Source of the DNA: Microstegium vimineum
Taxonomy: Eukaryota; Streptophyta; Magnoliopsida; Poales; Poaceae
Length of the DNA stretch: 64,000 nucleotides
Assembly: GCA_022036555.1 (NCBI GenBank)
Contig: CM039119.1
Coordinates: 1,984,001 to 2,048,000, forward strand
Direction: 5' to 3'
The notes beneath the pieces were generated by a model. The model made no database searches. It had not been told where the DNA came from and saw only the letters and a program-made list of their open reading frames with translations. The first letter of the stretch is position 1. Each line of letters begins with the position of its first letter. A program made the position numbers and the translations under genes. Positions 32,753-42,546 of the stretch are shown piece after piece.

Positions 32753-35700
32753 TCAGTACTCGGATGGTGAGATGACGTCATCAATCTTTAGGATCATCTT
32801 CACCACCTGAGTAGCAAGCAAGATCTGCTGCTGCTTCCCAATCAGGGTCTCGAAGACGTTCTGTTCTTTCATGTCGTTGGTGCCAACATCATTGCAATCT
32901 ATACCACAGTAGGGATTGCTCTCCTGCAAAGGTGTTAAGTAAACATATGTCACCAGAGTTTGCAAACAAGAATTTAGAAGTAATGAAACAGCAAGAAAAA
33001 CACTTTGCAACACTACAAAAGAGTATGAGATGGCAGTAGATCAAGTGCTGCTGCAATCACAGTAAGTAATATTTAGCCAGATGTATACATGCATTTATCG
33101 CTTATTGGTAGTGACACGTCAACTTAATTTACCCAAGAGTTGGGCATGATCTGAGTGACAAGTAAAAGGATCTAGAGTCAACTTTAAAGCAAGGTGTATG
33201 CAAAGTCCAGTACCTTGACTTGTTGAGCTTTTACGGCGGTTAAGGTATCAATTGGTGACAAACCACTGTTTTCAGCCAAGGCTAGTGGAACAGCATCTAA
33301 CGCATCAGCAAATGACCTGATAGCATACTGCAAAGAAAAACACAATTAGAAGGAACATATTGCATACTCTTTTTTTTTCAAACAGAAGCTCCAAAGTTAA
33401 CAAATACCTGCTCAACTCCAGGGTGCCGATCTGCAGCAGTTTCAACAGCAATTGAGCAAGATATCTCTGCTGAACCACCACCATACACAATTGAGTTATT
33501 CCGGATCAGATTCCTTGCCACACAAAGAGCATCATGAAGACTGCGCTTGGTCTCCTCAATCATCATTTTGTTTCCTGCACGGCAGCAGTTAGATTTATAA
33601 CACTCGCATAAGGACCTATCCATCAAAATGAACAATTCAAGATATGATCTAACAGTGAGCATAGTTATTATAAGTTTATTGTCCTACAAATGATGTCTAC
33701 AAGTTTTGTATCTAGGTTTTTTATGCAGGATTGATACATTATTAAAGGTATAAGTACTCAATTGGACAGTGCAATCAGAATAGTAAAATCACCACATAGC
33801 AACAACTTTCACAAAAAGATAGAATCACTTTCGCTGTGAAGTATCTCCAGCTCAGATAAAAGTTGATGTGTTAATTGAAGTTAAACACAAATGACCTTGT
33901 ATAAACACATGTATATGTTAATATGAAAGAACAGAAATGATAATGCATTAGAACATACCTCCACGAATGAAAATAGTTACAGCTCTGGAATTGGCACACT
34001 GCTCAATGTAAAGCATCCGGTCCTTTGTTGTTCCGAATGATTTCTCTCTGACTAATCCAGCCTAGCGAAAAAGAGCAAGCACAATTGTGTAACAGATAGC
34101 TACTTTCAATACAGCAAAACTGACTAAAGAGTATTTCCTATGAACGGGCATTTAAAATGGAATTTGCTAAGCTATCAATAATGGCATGTTAATTAAATTT
34201 GATGAAGGTTAAACATTTAGTTACTGGCCAGCTAAATATCAAATCACCCTCACAAACTCACACAGTTAAAAGTTAGTACATATCATAACAACTCAACAAT
34301 AAATAAGTTTAGCTTTCTATCCAACTACAAGTTAGTCACAAACATTCAAACAGTTGCTTTTTAAATATGGTATAAATTAAAGGGTAAGCACAGTGTCTAT
34401 GAATAACCCCTAATATTAACTAATTTCAGATTCATGCAAACTGGGAGACTAAATTGTGTAACTATACACTGCATCATCAACCTATGCATATTCCATATGA
34501 CTGAAAATAAATTATGAGCGTATACATAAGAGTGGTACCTTCCCAAGCTTATCAGAACTCAACTCTTGGAATCTCGGAACAATACGTCCTCCTGCAGTCA
34601 GTTATGTAAGGGAATGTCACCACAAGCAATTCATATAGTCACATAAGAGTGGGATATAGCAGCATGTTGACCTGTAGCAATGGCGATCAATTCCAATTCA
34701 ACACCACCGACCCATCTGACAGCTGGCAGATTTCTGTGCATCAACAAATGATTGGCTTCATCATCAAAACCCCACTGACAAATAACCAAGGTTGCACCAG
34801 CATCCTACAGAAAATAATGTGGATAATTATTTAGCAAAGCAAAAACATCACATTAAATGAATACTTCAAATACCCATAATAACCAATTCAAGATTTGAAG
34901 ATGTCTTCCAAAATTCATTATGATACTTGTTACAAAACCATGGGAAACAATGTAACTAAGTAAAATAACAACATAAATTATTTCAGCTACGAATATCATG
35001 CCCAGTTATGCATGCAAGAAATATCATCACTCGGGTATCAACAACATTGATATTGTTTACCTTGCACTTCTGAACCATTTCATCAAAGTATTTCTGCTCT
35101 TGCTCACGCAGTATCTGGAATTTCTCGACAGTATCAATGTCAACCTTATGCTTTGTCTTAGGCTTCGGGGGCTCAAATGGGCATGTCAGGATGGCAATAT
35201 TAGCATCCTCAATTCTCTTTGGCATTTGTGGATGGCTCATATCTTTGTCAACAATAATTCCATATACAAGCTCAGTGTCCTCCAGTTTCCCACCAACCTT
35301 GCCTTCTACTTTAATTAAATCCAAGTTAACATCCTTCCTCTCCAAATCTGCAACCGCAAGTACGGCTTTGACAGCAATCTCTGCCAATTGCCGCTTGCAA
35401 CGGTTAACACTGTAGAATAAGAAAAATGGAGGCATCAGGCATGCTGTTTGCTGTTTTGGTACAGTGAACCTACTGAAATCATTCTAAAGCAGCTAAAATA
35501 TAATTTCGGGGTGGGGGGCTCAACAGGTGGTGATATTGTAAAACGAAGGGAAAAATTGTGTATTCATCATATGGAAATGAGCTTCATAGGAAAACAGTTA
35601 AAATTGAGAGGCCAGGAGCAAAGCACATATAGGGTTAGATCAGCTTGAGATTGAAGTGAACAATTATTACAGGTCTATGAATCAATAATAGTAGCATGCG

Positions 35701-37425
35701 TACTGTGATTCACAAAAAAAGATTAGTAACATGTGTGAGCCAATGAAATCTTCAAAACTATTTCTGTTTGGTTAGCTCAGATAAAGGGGGGAAAACCTTG
35801 AAAAGTAACTACTTCCCTAAAAAGGATCTGCTCTACTTTACCAAAAAAACACATAGAAGTGGTGCAACAGCACTACACAGAGAAAAGAAAATTCCTCATT
35901 GCTCTCTGAAAAGCTATTAAGTATTAACCATAGATGTAGGAATTACTAAAGGACATTAAAGAAATGAAATATCTGCATCACAGAGGCTGACTGATTGAAC
36001 AGAATTTCTAAGATTTGTTACGACTTACATCTTTGAGGATAGAGTTGTCATGCAGGTCTGAACCAGGGGCTCAATGTTGTCTGCAGTGAACTCAAACTTT
36101 TGGGATATATGTTCTAGGTGATCAAAAGCTACCCTTGACGCCATCTCATAGCCTTCAGCAACCCTAATGGGGTGAATACCACGTTCCAGAAGCTTCTCAG
36201 CCTGCTCAAGGAGAGCCCCTGCCATGACTACCACACCAGTGGTACCATCACCGATTTCATAGTCTTGACTACGGGACAGCTCCACCATCAGCTTTGCAAT
36301 CTGGTTGTCAACATCCATCTGCTCTAGGATGGTCGCCCCATCATTTGCTGGCAATTCAGAAGAAAGCACTTTCAGTAAGCTAAGTAACTGAGGAACTGTT
36401 TGTCAGTGAGAACAGCTCATCGAAGTGAACTTGTAAAGCATAAACTAGATCTTAAAATCAAAGCATCCTGTTAAAATTAACCCACTGAACTGAAGCAGTG
36501 AGCATTGAGATAGCTTATATCTATAAGCATGAACCACTGAACAGCGAGATGGGACTTTGAACAAGCAAAAGTAGGTAACTAAATCGACACCTCCTGTCCA
36601 ACAGCCTGTTCGTTTGGCTTTTCAGCCGGCTTAAATCCAGTCAAAACAGTGTTTTTCTCTCACAAGAAATCAGCCAGCAGTGCATAACCCTGCCAGAACA
36701 GTGCATAATCCTGCCAAACGAACAGGTCGCAAATTGATTTACTGTACGGGTCTTAAACTGTACGTCTGCGTCACTTGTGGGATAACAACAGCTAAATGTG
36801 TGTGTGGGGGGGGGGGGGGGGGGGGGGCGCAAAACAGCTTGTAACCTATGCTGAACAAGCAAATCGACACCCTCTGTCCAAATTGATTAGTTGCACAGAT
36901 CCTAGACTGGAGGAGCGCCAAACTTAAGCACTGAAGCAGCTAAATAGGGGGCAAAACAGCCTCTAAACTTATACTGAAAATAAAATGGAATCATGAGCCA
37001 CAATGGAGAGGAAATAGCAAGTGTGCCAACAAATTAGACACCGCCTCGGCTAAACCGGCAGCGTCAATACGAACAAACGCCCTGCGGAACCTAGATCTCA
37101 AGGCGTGCACGCGCCACTCGAGAAACCCTAGCACTAAAACCCGCAAGCCAAGCTAAAGCAGGAGCTACGGTGCACACAAGGAAGAGAAACAGAAAAGGAG
37201 AAGGGAGGTGCCGAGCAGATGCATACTGATGATGACGTCGCCGTCGGGGGACTGGAGCATCTTGTCCATGCCCTTGGGGCCGAGGGAGGTGCGGAGGATC
37301 CGCGCGACGGCCTTGCCAGCGGCGATGTTGGCCTTCTGCGCGTCGAGCCCCCGCAGGCGCGTCTTCTTCTCCTGCTCCCGCAGGATGATGAAGGGGCGCC
37401 CGAACTCGTCGAAGGCGAGCGCCAT
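32753..37425 (-). CDS. CCT5: T-complex protein 1 subunit epsilon (chaperonin CCT5)
   Basis: Cytosolic group II chaperonin subunit; eight CCT subunits form two stacked rings that fold actin, tubulin and other proteins using ATP. Exons on minus: 37425-37227, 36347-36029, 35409-35061, 34804-34672, 34591-34539, 34061-33959, 33574-33408, 33327-33214, 32923-32753. They total 1,608 bases, 535 aa plus stop, the usual CCT5 length. Nearly every joint preserves the family alignment. Motifs: [11 protein letters not shown] (residues 47-57), [11 protein letters not shown] (68-78), [12 protein letters not shown] with catalytic Asp at 100, [16 protein letters not shown] (apical domain), [36 protein letters not shown] and [15 protein letters not shown] near the end. 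Introns hold a MITE (36605-36726) and a G22 run (36806-36827). TGGGC-type site II words lie upstream at 37580-37660, as in many plant housekeeping promoters. No lesion seen. Confidence 0.96.
36605..36726. mobile_element. 122-bp MITE with perfect 14-bp inverted ends, in CCT5 intron 1
   Basis: The left end CCTGTTCGTTTGGC is the exact inverse of the right end GCCAAACGAACAGG. The body is non-coding and has an internal repeat (CAGTGCATAA twice). The terminal type is common among hAT-like grass MITEs. No clean target duplication seen. Confidence 0.75.
36806..36827 (+). repeat. G22 homopolymer after a GT run
   Basis: Twenty-two consecutive G follow TGTGTGTGT in CCT5 intron 1. In the CCT5 transcript it is a C run. 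It could form a G-quadruplex on the plus strand. Its exact length is likely to vary or be miscalled. Confidence 0.9.
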
Positions 37426-37860
37426 GGCCGGCGCTCGGTCCGGATCCGGGGGAGGGCCAAGGCGAAGAGAAGGCGGCGGCGGCGCTGGTTGTGGAGTGCG
37501 GGCGGGGAGGAAGGGAAGGGAGGCGAGTGTGGTGGTGGTTTTAGGGGTTCCAGTCCAGTCCAAGGGGAGAGACACAGTTTTCTTTTGGGCTTGGGCTCCG
37601 CGGCTTGTATGGGCTGAGAACTTGTGCCTTTCTCGGTGACGGAATTGCCCAATAGGCCCAAACGCAACGTGCTGCTCTGCATCGCTTTGGCCCATGGTCT
37701 GTTTAGTAAGAGGGGCCCAGATGTCAGGCCCAATCTTCACATGGGGTTCTCCATGACTGCATCGCTTTGGGCTTTGGCCCATGTGCTGTTCAGTAAGTGG
37801 GACCCAGATGTCAGTGAGGACAGCTACTGAACCACAATCTGGCTGCTACGGAGCCAGGAG
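37426..37860 (-). promoter_or_regulatory. CCT5 upstream region with TGGGC words
   Basis: Several TGGGCC/TGGGCT words (about 37582-37600, 37650-37665, 37690, 37775-37785) occur on either strand within 400 bases of the ATG. Site II-type TGGGCY elements are typical of plant growth and translation genes. Two stretches sharing CATCGCTTTGG, GCCCATG and GTTCAGTAAG-like words (37680-37730, 37755-37810) form a local repeat. Confidence 0.45.
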
Positions 37861-39176
37861 CAAAGTTGATCAGTCGATTTGCTCAAAAAAAAAGTTAATC
37901 AGTCGCTGCAGTCTTCACAGAAAACCTGATTTTAAAGTTGTTAAATAACATTTTAACATTAACCTAACTCACCTTTATTTTCTAAAACTAATTCAGTCCA
38001 TTAGACCTCCCTATACCATCTCTGGTGCTCATCTTTCTCCTTTTCCATAACTTGTCGATTAGAACAGTCGTGGATGCAGCCGAATGACAAGTTGCCCCAT
38101 ATGTCAGTGTTTATTAAAATAATTTGAAGACTTCTACGGGAGTAAATAAAAAACGCTTCAAAAGTATGGGAGCTATCAAATCAAAAGTATTAAGGCCCCT
38201 CATTTGGGCACTCCTATTGGACATACTCTTACAAGGGGAATGTGCTGCCAGCCACTAAGCTCCTAATAGTTTATCAAAGCAACAAAATCAAGATATATGC
38301 AAAAGGTTAGTGTATCTTTGTATTAAGATCAAGAAATAGTGAAGATACAACGACGCACTATAAACATAAAACACCATGGGGTTTATATTATACAATCGGA
38401 TTTGTCCTCTCTAGTAATAGGGGAGGATGGCCTATTACTCACCAAAAATACTAACTAGCCTTGTTGTCAGCCGCTCAACTCCTACGCGGACCACAACATA
38501 AAAATCAAAGATAGAATAGAATAGACAAGGAGCAACTAAAAAAACAAATATACAAATCATAGAACTGAGATCCATGAATATGCAAAATCACATAAGTACC
38601 TCATGGCTCCATTCAAAATTATAAGATGTTTTTAGTTTTTTTTATATATAGCTTTTTTTATGTATATCAAAATAAGGCATCTAGAAAAGCTAAATTGTCT
38701 TATGATTTTAAATGGACAACAACCTAGATATTTTCCACTCCTAGCTAATCGGAGATCAACAACTCGACGAGAGAAGGACAGCTTGGTAATAGTGTAGAGA
38801 GTTGCGATTGGCTACGGGCGGATTAGGATGAAATGGTGACAATCTGTTTTACTGTCGTGGAGTGGCCATTAGCTAGCTAGCCTAATGTTAATGGATGGAA
38901 AACAAAACGAAAAGGGACCGCGGAGTAGCTTGCTTTAAGCACGCGCGCCACGCGGGATACACACGCTTTGCTTGCATGATGATCGACAGTGGATACACAT
39001 AAGTTATTCTATAGCTAGCCTCTCTATTTATATAACTTTATATACTAATTTACAATAAAATAAATATATATTTAAAATAAAATTAATATATATTTACAGT
39101 AGTTGTGTTACATATTTATCGTAATGTTATAAGTGATTATAGAATAAATTATTTTGTATCTAGCTGTGGAACTTAG
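37861..39176. other. Intergenic, AT-rich, with a Stowaway-like relic at 38604-38720
   Basis: No gene seen. At 38604-38720, CTCCATTCAAAATTATAAGATG and an inverted TTGTCTTATGATTTTAAATGGA suggest an old Stowaway-type MITE with decayed ends. Confidence 0.4.
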
Positions 39177-39439
39177 CAGAGACGGAACCATGGGGCCAGC
39201 AGGGGCCCGCCCCCCTATGCCCCAAAAATTTTTAAATACCTTATTCAAAATGACACTCAAATAAAAAAAAGTAAATTTTGTTTATTCTTTTTTAAAAAAA
39301 AAAGTTACGTTTATGTGTTTTCATAACAAAAAAACTAAGAATATATTGATATTTATATTATATATATGTATTTCGCTGATATTTATATTTTGTTTGGTCA
39401 CATTGGCCCTCCTTTCACATTTCACTGGTTCCGTCACTG
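39177..39439. mobile_element. Non-autonomous hAT-like element, 263 bp
   Basis: The ends are CAGAGACGGAACCAT and, inverted, CAGTGACGGAACCAG. The flanks GAACTTAG (39169-39176) and GACCTTAG (39440-39447) form an 8-bp target duplication with one change, the hAT length. The interior is AT-rich and non-coding apart from a GGGGCCAGCAGGGGCCCGCC block near the left end. Confidence 0.75.
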
Positions 39440-39735
39440 GACCTTAGTATGGAGCATGCAGCATGTATGAGCATGACGATCTCACCCCACTCACTAACTA
39501 GCTAGCTAGCTCGTGCACGTCCGCACTATGTTTTTAAATACAGTATGTATCCATCATGCAAATCGATCAAATTAAGTTAGGTCTGATCTGGCAACCTACA
39601 GTGATTTGTGTGGTAAGCGCTAAAGTCGCACACAACCGATCCAAAAGCTGCTAAGATATTATGCATAGTGCCACTGCCATGGCAAAAATCACGCAAAGAG
39701 CCGGGAGATGGATGGAAGCGTTGGCTTTCCATGCC

Positions 39736-39742
39736 TATAAAT
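39736..39742 (+). promoter_or_regulatory. TATA box of the proline-rich protein gene
   Basis: TATAAAT lies about 130 bases upstream of the ATG at 39871. A GA-rich leader (AGAGAGAGAG at about 39810) follows. Confidence 0.6.
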
Positions 39743-39870
39743 CAACCATGCCGTCCATACCATCTGTGCAAGCTAGCGCTCACACACCTTGCACCAGAGA
39801 TTGAGAAGAGAGAGAGATTGGAGTGAGATAGATCTAGTAGCGCACGTTTCGTGACTAGTGGCGATTGACT

Positions 39871-40473
39871 ATGAGGTCCCCCCTTCTCCCACTATGTTTC
39901 CACTTAGTCCTAGCCATCACACTATCTGCAAGTATTGTTGGCCTTGCTCATAGTAGAGTGATCGACATAACGCCACCGCAACCTATACGAAGACCGCACC
40001 ATAAACCAAAACCCATACCACAACCGGACCCAAGGCCAGATCCCAAGCCTACACCACAACCTCAACCGAAACCCACACCACAACCAGACCCAGAACCAGA
40101 GCCCAACCCAACGCCACAACCTGAACCCTTACCCACACCACAACCGGATCCAAATCCACAACCAGACCCAACACCACAGCCGGACCCAGAGCCAGGACCC
40201 AAGCCAATGCCACATCCTGAACCCTTACCCACACCACAACCAGATCCAAATCCACAACCAGACCCAACACCACAGCCGGACCCAGAGCCAGGACCCAAGC
40301 CAATGCCACACCCTGAACCCTTACCCACACCACAACCAAATCCAAATCCACAACCAGAACCAACACCACAACCGGATCCGGACCCAGACCCAGAAGCCAA
40401 GCCAATGCCACAACCTGAACCCATACCCACACCACAACCACTTCCAAATCCTGAACCACTACCAACACCATAG
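39871..40473 (+). CDS. Secreted proline-rich repeat protein
   Basis: Encodes 200 aa. The first ATG of the frame is 39871 (MRSPLLPLCFHLVL); the frame is open from a TTG at 39865, which is not used. A signal peptide (LVLAITLSASIVGLAHS) is followed by a mature chain almost wholly of Pro alternating with Gln, Asp, Glu, Asn, Lys and Thr, in units such as PTPQPDPNPQPDP. It has no cysteine and no membrane segment. Probably an extracellular or cell-wall protein; the lack of YK or SPPPP motifs sets it apart from classical PRPs and extensins. Units of 96-102 bp repeat in tandem, and two are nearly identical. The repeat continues past the stop codon at 40471-40473, with a second in-frame stop, so the coding part has been shortened. 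A good TATA box lies upstream. Confidence 0.7.
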   Translation: MRSPLLPLCFHLVLAITLSASIVGLAHSRVIDITPPQPIRRPHHKPKPIPQPDPRPDPKPTPQPQPKPTPQPDPEPEPNPTPQPEPLPTPQPDPNPQPDPTPQPDPEPGPKPMPHPEPLPTPQPDPNPQPDPTPQPDPEPGPKPMPHPEPLPTPQPNPNPQPEPTPQPDPDPDPEAKPMPQPEPIPTPQPLPNPEPLPTP

Positions 40474-40569
40474 CTATACTCAGAGCCAGAAGCTAAGCTA
40501 ATGCCACAACCTAAACCCATACCCACACCATAACTAGATCCAAATCCTGAACCAAAACCAACACCATGG
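40120..40569 (+). repeat. Tandem repeat, five units of 96-102 bp
   Basis: Units start at 40120, 40216, 40312, 40414 and 40510, each opening CCTGAACCC or CCTAAACCC. Units 1 and 2 differ at only two positions; units 4 and 5 are diverged and contain stop codons. Confidence 0.9.
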
Positions 40570-41130
40570 CTTGATATAAACTTGCATCACAACCTAAACC
40601 AAAACCAAAGCCTAGTCTTAAATCAAGATGTAAGCCTACACTGGATCGTAAACCATTTGTGTAAGAGTGAATTGTATATATGTAGTACTACTGTGTATGA
40701 AGGGAACTAAGATGAAGATAATGGCACCGATCAATGTGCATACAACCTAAAGCTTCGCTATGAGCAAGTAATCATGCATGTGTGTGTACCCACTTGTTCT
40801 CGTGTATATTTCCATTAGCATGGTTTCATGTATATGCTTTACCAAGCTTGTGTATCATTAGCGAAATGAATAAAATGAACAAGTCTTACATGTCTTGTTT
40901 GGATACTTGCATTGACCATGGTTCTCTCTCTCTCTCTTTTTAAAAAAAATGGGCGAACACAAGAGATAAACTGACCCAAATCAAAGGAGATGCTAGGTGG
41001 CAATGGAAATATATTCCGATCCAAACACTACAGGCTTCAATGTTCAATCTGATACCGATATGAATTCGTATACTAAAACCCCTTGTATACTTGTGTGTGT
41101 GTATATATCTCCTGATCGGCAAGCATCCAG
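40570..41130. other. 3' flank of the proline-rich gene
   Basis: Holds its likely 3' UTR (for example ATGAATAAAATGAA at 40865 as a polyadenylation signal). A (CT)n run lies at 40923-40936. No gene seen. Confidence 0.4.
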
Positions 41131-41229
41131 AAGCAGACGCTCCCGCAGCTAGACGCCGTGAGCGTGATGGGGATCGCAGCGAGCCACAGATTGCCCCTGA
41201 AAGACGCCGCGGCGGTGGCCAGCGGCACC

Positions 41230-42108
41230 GCTCCTTCCAGTTTTCCGAGTTGATCGATCCCGGCAGCGCCTTCCGTTGGAACGGGTACGCCTACTTCGTG
41301 TACAAGTGCGGCGGCGGCATCAAGAGCGCGCACACCGTCTTCCACGTCGCGCTCGACCGCTGCGCCGACTACGCCCCAATCTACAGCGCCTAGGCCCACC
41401 TGGAGATGAAAGCCGTCGACGGCGGCGGCCTGACGAGAGCCAGGGAGCTCTACGAGGAGTGGCGCGCCCGTAGCCAGGCCTCCCAGCAGGCGGACAACTG
41501 GCCACGGCCCTCTCCTCCTCCTCGTCGTCACCACCGCGGTCGCAGCCGCCGCGAGGGTGACGACCGGGCGGCGCAGGCGCTCCTGTGTACTCACTACACC
41601 ATGGGCTTGTTTGGTTTAACCCACTAAAGTTTAGTGGTTCCTAAAGTTTAGTGTCCCCTAAAGTTTAGTGGTCTCTTGTTTGGTTCCACTCACAAAAGCA
41701 CATGTCCTATGTACACTTTAGTCACTTTTAGCTACTCTTTTGTGACTAAAAGCCACTAAACTTTAGTGGCCTCTAAACTTTAGTCAAGGTGTTTGACATT
41801 TTAGGGACTTAGTGACCCCTAACCGGCCCCATGTTCGAGATCGACCACGGCGGGGCCGCTCGCGCGCGCAGTGGCTGACGCGGTCGTGGCGACGTGCCCT
41901 CAGAACGCCGAGGTGCGTGCCACGTGCGTCATGGTGGAGGTCAGGCTCGGTGACGACGCCCGCGCGCGCGCCGCGTTCAGCCAAGCACTCGCCGACTTAG
42001 CAGACGACGACGACGCCACGGGGCAGTTCATGCTGGAGGTGCGGCGAGAAGGTGCCTACCTGAGCGAGGAGTGGTTCGGCGGCTGCCTGCACTTCTGTCG
42101 TACCGCTG
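41230..42108 (+). pseudogene. TPR/HAT-like gene remnant, split by a MITE
   Basis: One plus frame carries FRWNGYAYFVYKCGGGIKSA, then ALDRCADYAPIYSA, a stop (TAG 41391-41393), HLEMKA and ARELYEEWRAR. After an interruption at about 41500-41835 the same frame continues with AEVRATCVMVEVRLGDDARA and FMLEVRREGAYLSEEWFGG. The pattern A-H-L-E plus A-R-E-L-Y-E-E-W resembles half-a-TPR/TPR helices. The stop falls where a Trp would be usual. The right end is cut at about 42108 by the copia fragment. I cannot name the family with confidence. It is not functional as it stands. Confidence 0.45.
41603..41833. mobile_element. MITE of about 230 bp inside the TPR-like remnant
   Basis: Starts GGGCTTGTTTGGTTTAACCC and ends GTGACCCCTAACCGGCCCC, with a palindromic interior rich in CTAAAGTTTAGTGG and its inverse CCACTAAACTTTAG. 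This is a common grass hAT-type MITE. CCATG flanks both sides, possibly a partial target duplication. Confidence 0.65.
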
Positions 42109-42178
42109 TTTGAAACCTTTAGCGACATAATCTATGACATACCTCTGTTTGAAGCCTTTAGCGACCAATCGTGCCTTG
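42101..42178. repeat. 39-bp tandem duplication in the copia RT remnant
   Basis: TGTTTGAAACCTTTAGCGAC and TGTTTGAAGCCTTTAGCGAC lie 39 bases apart. They duplicate the block that on minus encodes VAKGFKQRY. Confidence 0.7.
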
Positions 42179-42366
42179 TACCGATCAATAGTACAACAAC
42201 CTTTCGCTTTACTTTATATATACCCATTTGCAGCCTATGATGTTCTTTCCTTTTGGTGGAGGAACAAGATGCCTCATCTTGTTTCGCAGCAATGCTTGAT
42301 ACTCACTGTTCCAATAGCCTCGTTAAGTGAAGCTGGTTCTTCTGGATTAAGAGTAGTATGCATACA

Positions 42367-42546
42367 GCCAAAGGGCCTCTAGTCTAGTTGGTTAGAGGAA
42401 CCCAGCGGCACTCCTCAGGTCCTGGAGCGAATTTCAGACATGGGCTGCGGTGCCGTTGTGTATGGATTTCTCGACCTGCGTGAGAAGGTCTTGTTCTTAA
42501 TGCAATACTCGGGGGCTATCTTAGCCCCCGCAGGTCGAGTTTTTTG
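42367..42546 (+). mobile_element. SINE with internal deletion, 16-bp target duplication
   Basis: Shares GCCTCTAGTCTAGTTGGTTAG, the CTCGACCTGCGTGAGAAGGTC block and the terminal T run with the SINE at 20193-20484. It lacks two blocks, including box B: the sequence jumps from CAGGTC straight to CTGGAGCG. GAGTAGTATGCATACA flanks it at 42351-42366 and 42547-42562. It sits inside the copia fragment. Confidence 0.85.

Noticed and set aside
34983..35040. Extension of CCT5 exon 3 to the frame stop at 34983
   Set aside because: Conserved protein text ends at KCK, followed by a GTAAAC donor at 35060; the next conserved block is in exon 4.
37208..37639. Plus-strand frames of 143 and 132 aa at the CCT5 5' end
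   Set aside because: Antisense to CCT5 exon 1 and leader in GC-rich sequence.
40049..40526. Long minus-strand frames rich in Gly, Ser, Cys or Val opposite the proline-rich gene
   Set aside because: They are the antisense of the CCA-rich repeat. The plus frame has a TATA box, an ATG and a signal peptide; these do not.
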